Assembly: GCA_963830165.1 (NCBI GenBank)
Contig: CAWHKZ010000008.1
Coordinates: 372,001 to 436,000 of the forward strand
Length of the DNA: 64,000 nt
Source: Bog-756 sp963830165
GTDB lineage: Bacteria > Actinomycetota > Acidimicrobiia > Acidimicrobiales > RAAP-2
Direction of reading: 5' to 3'
The notes below the pieces were generated by a model. The model saw only the letters and a program-made list of their open reading frames with translations. It was not told the origin of the DNA and ran no database searches. Each line of letters begins with the position of its first letter. Position 1 is the first letter of the stretch. Shown here one piece after another: positions 60,700 through 64,000 of the stretch. The position numbers and the translations under genes are program-made.

Positions 60700-61575
60700 T
60701 CAGGACTGCTGCAGCCCCGGGGGGACCGGCTGCCCGAAGCGGCGGAGCCGGACGCCGAGGGCGTCCAGGACGTCCAGGTTGGGAACGGAGGGGGCGGCGC
60801 GGACCAGGCCAAGGAGGGAGTCGGCCCGCACGGGGAGCGGAACGCCCAGCGATTCGGCGGCGACCAGCCCTCGATACGCGATCCTCCAGTCGACGGGGAG
60901 GAACCGTGGCCGGCGGCCCTCGGTCCGCGCCAGGCCCTCGATCAACCGTCGGAACTGGACCGGGACGGGATTGGCGACCCCGATCGGCTCGGTTCCCGGC
61001 CGGTCGGCCCCGACCAGCGCGGTGACCGCATCGGCGAAGTCGTCCTCGTGCACCGTGAACTGGTGGGCGCGGCCTCCCACCAGGGGCACCACGGGCAGCC
61101 GGCTGAGCCGTAGCAGGGTGCCGGCCATCCCACCCGGCGTCGGTCCGTACACGAGCCCGGGCCGCAGCGACACCGCACCCACCTCCCGGGCGACCTCCTC
61201 GATGCGCAGCTTGGCCCGTCCGTAGATCTGCTCCGTCCCCTCGAACGCCGACATCGACGAGAAGACCACCAACCTCGGAACACCGGCCGCGGCCGCGGCC
61301 TCGAGCAGCCGGCGGGTCCCCTCGACATTGACCCGCTCCACATCCGCAGGCCGGCGGAGTTCGAGGTCGTAGGCGCAGTGGACGAGTACCTCCAGGCCCT
61401 CGAACAGTCCGGGAGCCGGCTCCTCTCCCAGGTGGAACCGACGCGAACCGTCGGGCCCGGGGTTCCGCACCAGTGCGACCGTCCGCCGGCCCTGCTCGCC
61501 GAGTCGCCTCGCGATCACGCCGCCGAGGTAGCCGCTGGCTCCGGTGACACCCACCCCCGCATGGTCGGATGTCAA
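60700..61575 (-). CDS. NAD-dependent epimerase/dehydratase family protein
   Basis: A 291-residue extended-SDR protein. GVTGASGYLGGVIARRLGEQ (NAD loop GxxGxxG), LVHCAYDLELRRPAD, VNVEGTRRLLEAAAAAGVPR, VVFSSMSAFEG and IYGRAKLRIEEV carry the usual Ser/Tyr/Lys catalytic pattern. The TTG start at 61575 overlaps the stop of the GMC gene (TTGA). NADP/NAD sugar or sterol-type epimerisation is possible; substrate unknown. It forms a two-gene operon with the GMC oxidoreductase. Confidence 0.82.
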   Translation of the reverse strand: MTSDHAGVGVTGASGYLGGVIARRLGEQGRRTVALVRNPGPDGSRRFHLGEEPAPGLFEGLEVLVHCAYDLELRRPADVERVNVEGTRRLLEAAAAAGVPRLVVFSSMSAFEGTEQIYGRAKLRIEEVAREVGAVSLRPGLVYGPTPGGMAGTLLRLSRLPVVPLVGGRAHQFTVHEDDFADAVTALVGADRPGTEPIGVANPVPVQFRRLIEGLARTEGRRPRFLPVDWRIAYRGLVAAESLGVPLPVRADSLLGLVRAAPSVPNLDVLDALGVRLRRFGQPVPPGLQQS

Positions 61576-63173
61576 CCGGCACTCTCCAGCGTCTCGGTCC
61601 CGATCCGATGGGCGTTGGCCATGATGGTGAGCGTGAACGTGGTGGCCGGAACCGACGGGAACACCGAGGCGTCCACGAGGTGCACGTTGGACCAGCGGTC
61701 GAGCCGGCCGAGCCGGTCGGTGGTCAGTGGTCCGTCGGCCCCCGAGGACCGGTGCGGAAAGCTGCCGCCGAAGTGATAGCTCTTGCCGCCTGCGGCGAAG
61801 AACGCGAGGGGTAGCACTGGCCACAGGTCCAGTCGGGGCGCGGCCCGTACCATCGCGGTGGCCACCCTGCGGAACATCGGGTTCCGCGCCGCGTGCGCCA
61901 CGTCCCCCGACAGGGTCAGCCCGGGCAGCGTCCCCGCCCCGGTCGGCGGATCCACCCGGGCCCGCAGGACGGGCGACGCCCAGGACGGCAGGTAGCCGAG
62001 GCCCACCGTGGTGCGCCGGAGCACCGCACCGAGGAGCGGGGCCGCCGCCGCGGTGCGCAGCGGGGCCGGCAGGCCCTCGACGATCGCCGGATTGTGCGGG
62101 TAGAAGTGGATCTGGGCGACGTCGAGCCACTCCTCGTCGGTGGCCACCGCCATGTTGAACTGGTTCAGCGTGAACTCGGTCCGCCGCCTCGGGTCCGGTG
62201 TCGGCCCGGCCGACACCATCGGGAGCACGAACTGGGCGGACTCCCCCAGCTCCACGTCCTGTCCGAAGAGCCGGAGCGAGCCGAGCACGAGTCGGGTGGT
62301 GCCCATCGCTCCGCAGGCCACGAAGACCCGGTCGGCCTCGAAACGGTGGACGGAGTTCGTCCCGAGTTCCCGGGCGAGCACGTGGGGACGCTCGCCCTCC
62401 TGGTCGACGTGGAGGGAGAGGAGGCCGCCGCGGTACTCGATCCGCCCCGACCCGCGCAGCCGGTCGAAGGTCTGGGACGACGAGTAGATGAGCCCGTAGG
62501 GGCATCCCGTCATGCACAGGCCGCAGCGCACGCAGGCCGACGAGTCGAAGGCCAGTCGGGCCCTCCCGACGAGTACACCCATCCGCTCCAGCGCCGCATC
62601 GTGCCGTGCCGCGGCGTCGACGACGCGTTGGGCCCGGGGCGCGAGGGTGGGCAGCGGTGCCGCGTCGCCGTCGAGCGGGAACCGCCGGGCGAGGGCGTCC
62701 TCCTCCCCGGCGAAGGGGATCTCCTCGAGGATCCTCCGGTAATGGGTCCGCATGGCGTCGGCGTCGACCGGCCACCGGGCGAACGTGGCCGGGGTGAACG
62801 GCATCACCTGTGACCCCCAGACGTTGCTGAGCCCTCCGTACGCGGCGGAGATCACGGCATCGTTGACCTCGCCGACGGCACGGACCCCATCGAGCTGGCC
62901 CACGTTGCGGAACGGGAAGTCCGATCCGTAGGCGCGCTTCTCGGGAAGTCCCCTCACCTTCGCGCCCGTCGGCTGGGTGCGCACGAGATCGACGTCGGCG
63001 TCGTCCCAGTCCACCATCTCCCGGGCGCCCAGGCGCTGGACGGCACCTTCGAGCACCGGCTCCAGGCGGTGCCCGACGTCGATGACGGTGATCTGCTGCG
63101 ACGGGTCCCCGGCCAGGGCCAGCGCGACCCCGGCGGCCGCCGGTCCCGAACCGACGATCAGATTGCTGGTCAT
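61572..63173 (-). CDS. GMC-type FAD oxidoreductase with a ferredoxin-like cysteine motif
   Basis: A 533-residue flavoprotein. GSGPAAAGVALALAGDPSQ (ADP-binding) starts the chain, GGLSNVWGSQVMPFTPATFA follows, and the C-terminal GMC His/Asn active-site region appears as HLVDASVFPSVPATTFTLTI. Around residue 225 the segment CVRCGLCMTGCPYGLIYSS has a CxxCxxCxxxCP spacing typical of a 4Fe-4S cluster, an unusual addition to a GMC-like protein. The family oxidises alcohols or sugars; the possible cluster suggests electron transfer to a membrane or ferredoxin acceptor. The ATG at 63173 has no strong ribosome site. The downstream epimerase overlaps its stop. Confidence 0.8.
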   Translation of the reverse strand: MTSNLIVGSGPAAAGVALALAGDPSQQITVIDVGHRLEPVLEGAVQRLGAREMVDWDDADVDLVRTQPTGAKVRGLPEKRAYGSDFPFRNVGQLDGVRAVGEVNDAVISAAYGGLSNVWGSQVMPFTPATFARWPVDADAMRTHYRRILEEIPFAGEEDALARRFPLDGDAAPLPTLAPRAQRVVDAAARHDAALERMGVLVGRARLAFDSSACVRCGLCMTGCPYGLIYSSSQTFDRLRGSGRIEYRGGLLSLHVDQEGERPHVLARELGTNSVHRFEADRVFVACGAMGTTRLVLGSLRLFGQDVELGESAQFVLPMVSAGPTPDPRRRTEFTLNQFNMAVATDEEWLDVAQIHFYPHNPAIVEGLPAPLRTAAAAPLLGAVLRRTTVGLGYLPSWASPVLRARVDPPTGAGTLPGLTLSGDVAHAARNPMFRRVATAMVRAAPRLDLWPVLPLAFFAAGGKSYHFGGSFPHRSSGADGPLTTDRLGRLDRWSNVHLVDASVFPSVPATTFTLTIMANAHRIGTETLESAG

Positions 63174-63486
63174 GCCGTCACGCCGGCACCGGCGGCAGGA
63201 GTCCGTCGGATGCACACCGTGGCCCCGCCGGTGGAACGGCCGTCGCCGGTCCGGTCGACCACCCGTCGGTCCGTTGCCATGCGTCGATCTCCTGACCAGG
63301 TCGAGTTGCGCGAACCGCCAATGGTAGGGGGGCCGGCTCGCCACGGACCACTCCGACCGGTCGATCGTCGCACCCGGTCGGACGGCGCCGGGGCAGACGA
63401 CCGGCGCCTCCGGTCCACGGGGGATCCCGGAGCCCCGTGGTATCGTCGGCGCCCGGCACGTGACACGGCGCAGCACCAGACTGGAC
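63174..63486. other. 313-bp divergent intergenic region
   Basis: No gene is supported. TATCGT at 63439-63444 could be a plus-strand -10 for the glycosyltransferase. CACGTGACACGG nearby contains CACGTG, and GTGACAC is partly palindromic. Otherwise nothing is recognised. Confidence 0.35.
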
Positions 63487-64000
63487 ATGGTCGACCCCGA
63501 GAACCTCACTGACGACGACCGTGCCGCCGATGCACCCCCGGGCGATCACGTCCGTGGGGCACCGGATCCGCCTCCGCCCCGGCCCGGGCCCTCCCGCCCG
63601 AGTGCCACGGTGGTCGTCGCGGCCTACACGCTCGACCGCTGGGACCTCCTCGTCCGGGCCGTCGAGTCCGTCTGCCGCCAGTCCGTCCGGCCCGACCAGG
63701 TCATCGTCTGCATCGACAACAACGACGAGCTGCTCGCCCGCTGCCGGGACACGTGGCCCGCCCCGGTGCCACCCTGGGGCGTCGCCGTCGAGGTCATCGC
63801 CGACGAGCGGTCCGACCACCTGGCCGGGCGGGTCCACCACCAACGCGTCCACGGCACCTCGCGGCGGTTCGGCGCCGGATCCGTCCGTTCGACGGCGGTC
63901 CGCCACGCCACGGGTGACGTCGTCGCCTTTCTCGACGACGACGCCGAGGCCACGGAGGACTGGCTGGCGCAGCTCCTCGCTCCCTACGACCGGGACGATG
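63487..64000 (+). CDS. Family-2 glycosyltransferase (3' end outside window)
   Basis: The first 171 codons of a GT2 enzyme are visible. A polar leader precedes ATVVVAAYTLDRWDLLVRAV, SVCRQSVRPDQVIVCIDNND and GDVVAFLDDDAEATEDWLAQ, where DDD is the metal-binding DxD-type motif. It therefore belongs to the GT-A family, transferring a sugar from a nucleotide donor. No membrane segment appears in the visible part. The rest lies beyond the window. Its place after the GT-C-like gene and epimerase suggests glycan or lipid-sugar assembly in this region. Confidence 0.8.
   Translation, partial: MVDPENLTDDDRAADAPPGDHVRGAPDPPPPRPGPSRPSATVVVAAYTLDRWDLLVRAVESVCRQSVRPDQVIVCIDNNDELLARCRDTWPAPVPPWGVAVEVIADERSDHLAGRVHHQRVHGTSRRFGAGSVRSTAVRHATGDVVAFLDDDAEATEDWLAQLLAPYDRDD

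Noticed and set aside
58442..61225. Full-length 927-codon reading of the polytopic membrane gene
   Set aside because: The last ~230 codons run opposite the epimerase and lack sense; a one-base shift gives a conserved ending and stop at 60677.

Overview
This 64 kb window is a G+C-rich actinobacterial chromosome segment. It most resembles an uncultured member of the Acidimicrobiia. The reasons are the steroid-type acyl-CoA and P450 catabolic genes, the F420-type luciferase-like oxidoreductases, an actinobacterial Tad pilus locus with a LysM/BTAD protein, and a secreted protein with GYWxVASDGGxFAFG repeats. That placement is an inference from gene content. No rRNA, tRNA, CRISPR array, transposase or phage gene was seen.

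Layout. (1) 1-2.6 kb: two membrane proteins. (2) 2.8-10.3 kb: a tightly overlapping minus-strand operon ordered acyl-CoA dehydrogenase, MaoC-DUF35 hydratase, acyl-CoA dehydrogenase, MaoC hydratase, lipid-transfer thiolase. A CYP125-like P450 and an LLM oxidoreductase diverge from it. This is the gene set of the mycobacterial igr (cholesterol side-chain) operon, and the shared promoter carries a KstR-like palindrome. (3) 10.4-13.1 kb: a small secreted protein, a second F420-type oxidoreductase and a secreted GH114 hydrolase. (4) 13.1-23.6 kb: an eleven-gene Tad/Flp pilus operon. (5) 24-38.7 kb: housekeeping and miscellaneous genes (EttA, threonine aldolase, TIGR03084 and DUF503 proteins, a DUF222-HNH protein, an exonuclease/UvrC-like repair gene with a LexA-type box, TrpD and an acyl-CoA dehydrogenase). 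(6) 38.9-51.1 kb: an apparent surface-polysaccharide island. It holds a CxPSR sulfatase, a processive GT2 synthase, a fusion of an alkaline-phosphatase-superfamily domain to a HlyD-type domain, two GH26-like hydrolases and an RCC1-repeat protein. (7) 51.2-55.5 kb: SDR, enoyl-CoA hydratase, aldo-keto reductase and a second P450. (8) 55.8-64 kb: a GH5 lipoprotein, an ATP-grasp enzyme, a polytopic membrane protein, an epimerase, a GMC oxidoreductase with a ferredoxin-like cysteine motif, and the start of a GT2 glycosyltransferase.

The most interesting locus is 38.9-47.3 kb. The GT2 synthase is transcribed divergently from a gene joining a cytoplasmic sulfatase/phosphotransferase-like domain (Thr in place of the formylglycine Cys), a membrane segment and an external HlyD adaptor. 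The layout parallels the alginate protein Alg44 (cytoplasmic PilZ, membrane segment, external HlyD), with an enzyme domain replacing the regulatory one.

At least seven genes (tadZ, trpD, an acyl-CoA dehydrogenase, the second P450, the GH5 enzyme, the ATP-grasp enzyme and the polytopic membrane protein) are readable only if a single-base indel is assumed. This many one-base shifts, in metabolic genes, looks more like residual sequencing error than decay. Short G+C-rich tandem repeats (7-, 10-, 18- and 19-mers) fill several intergenic gaps.
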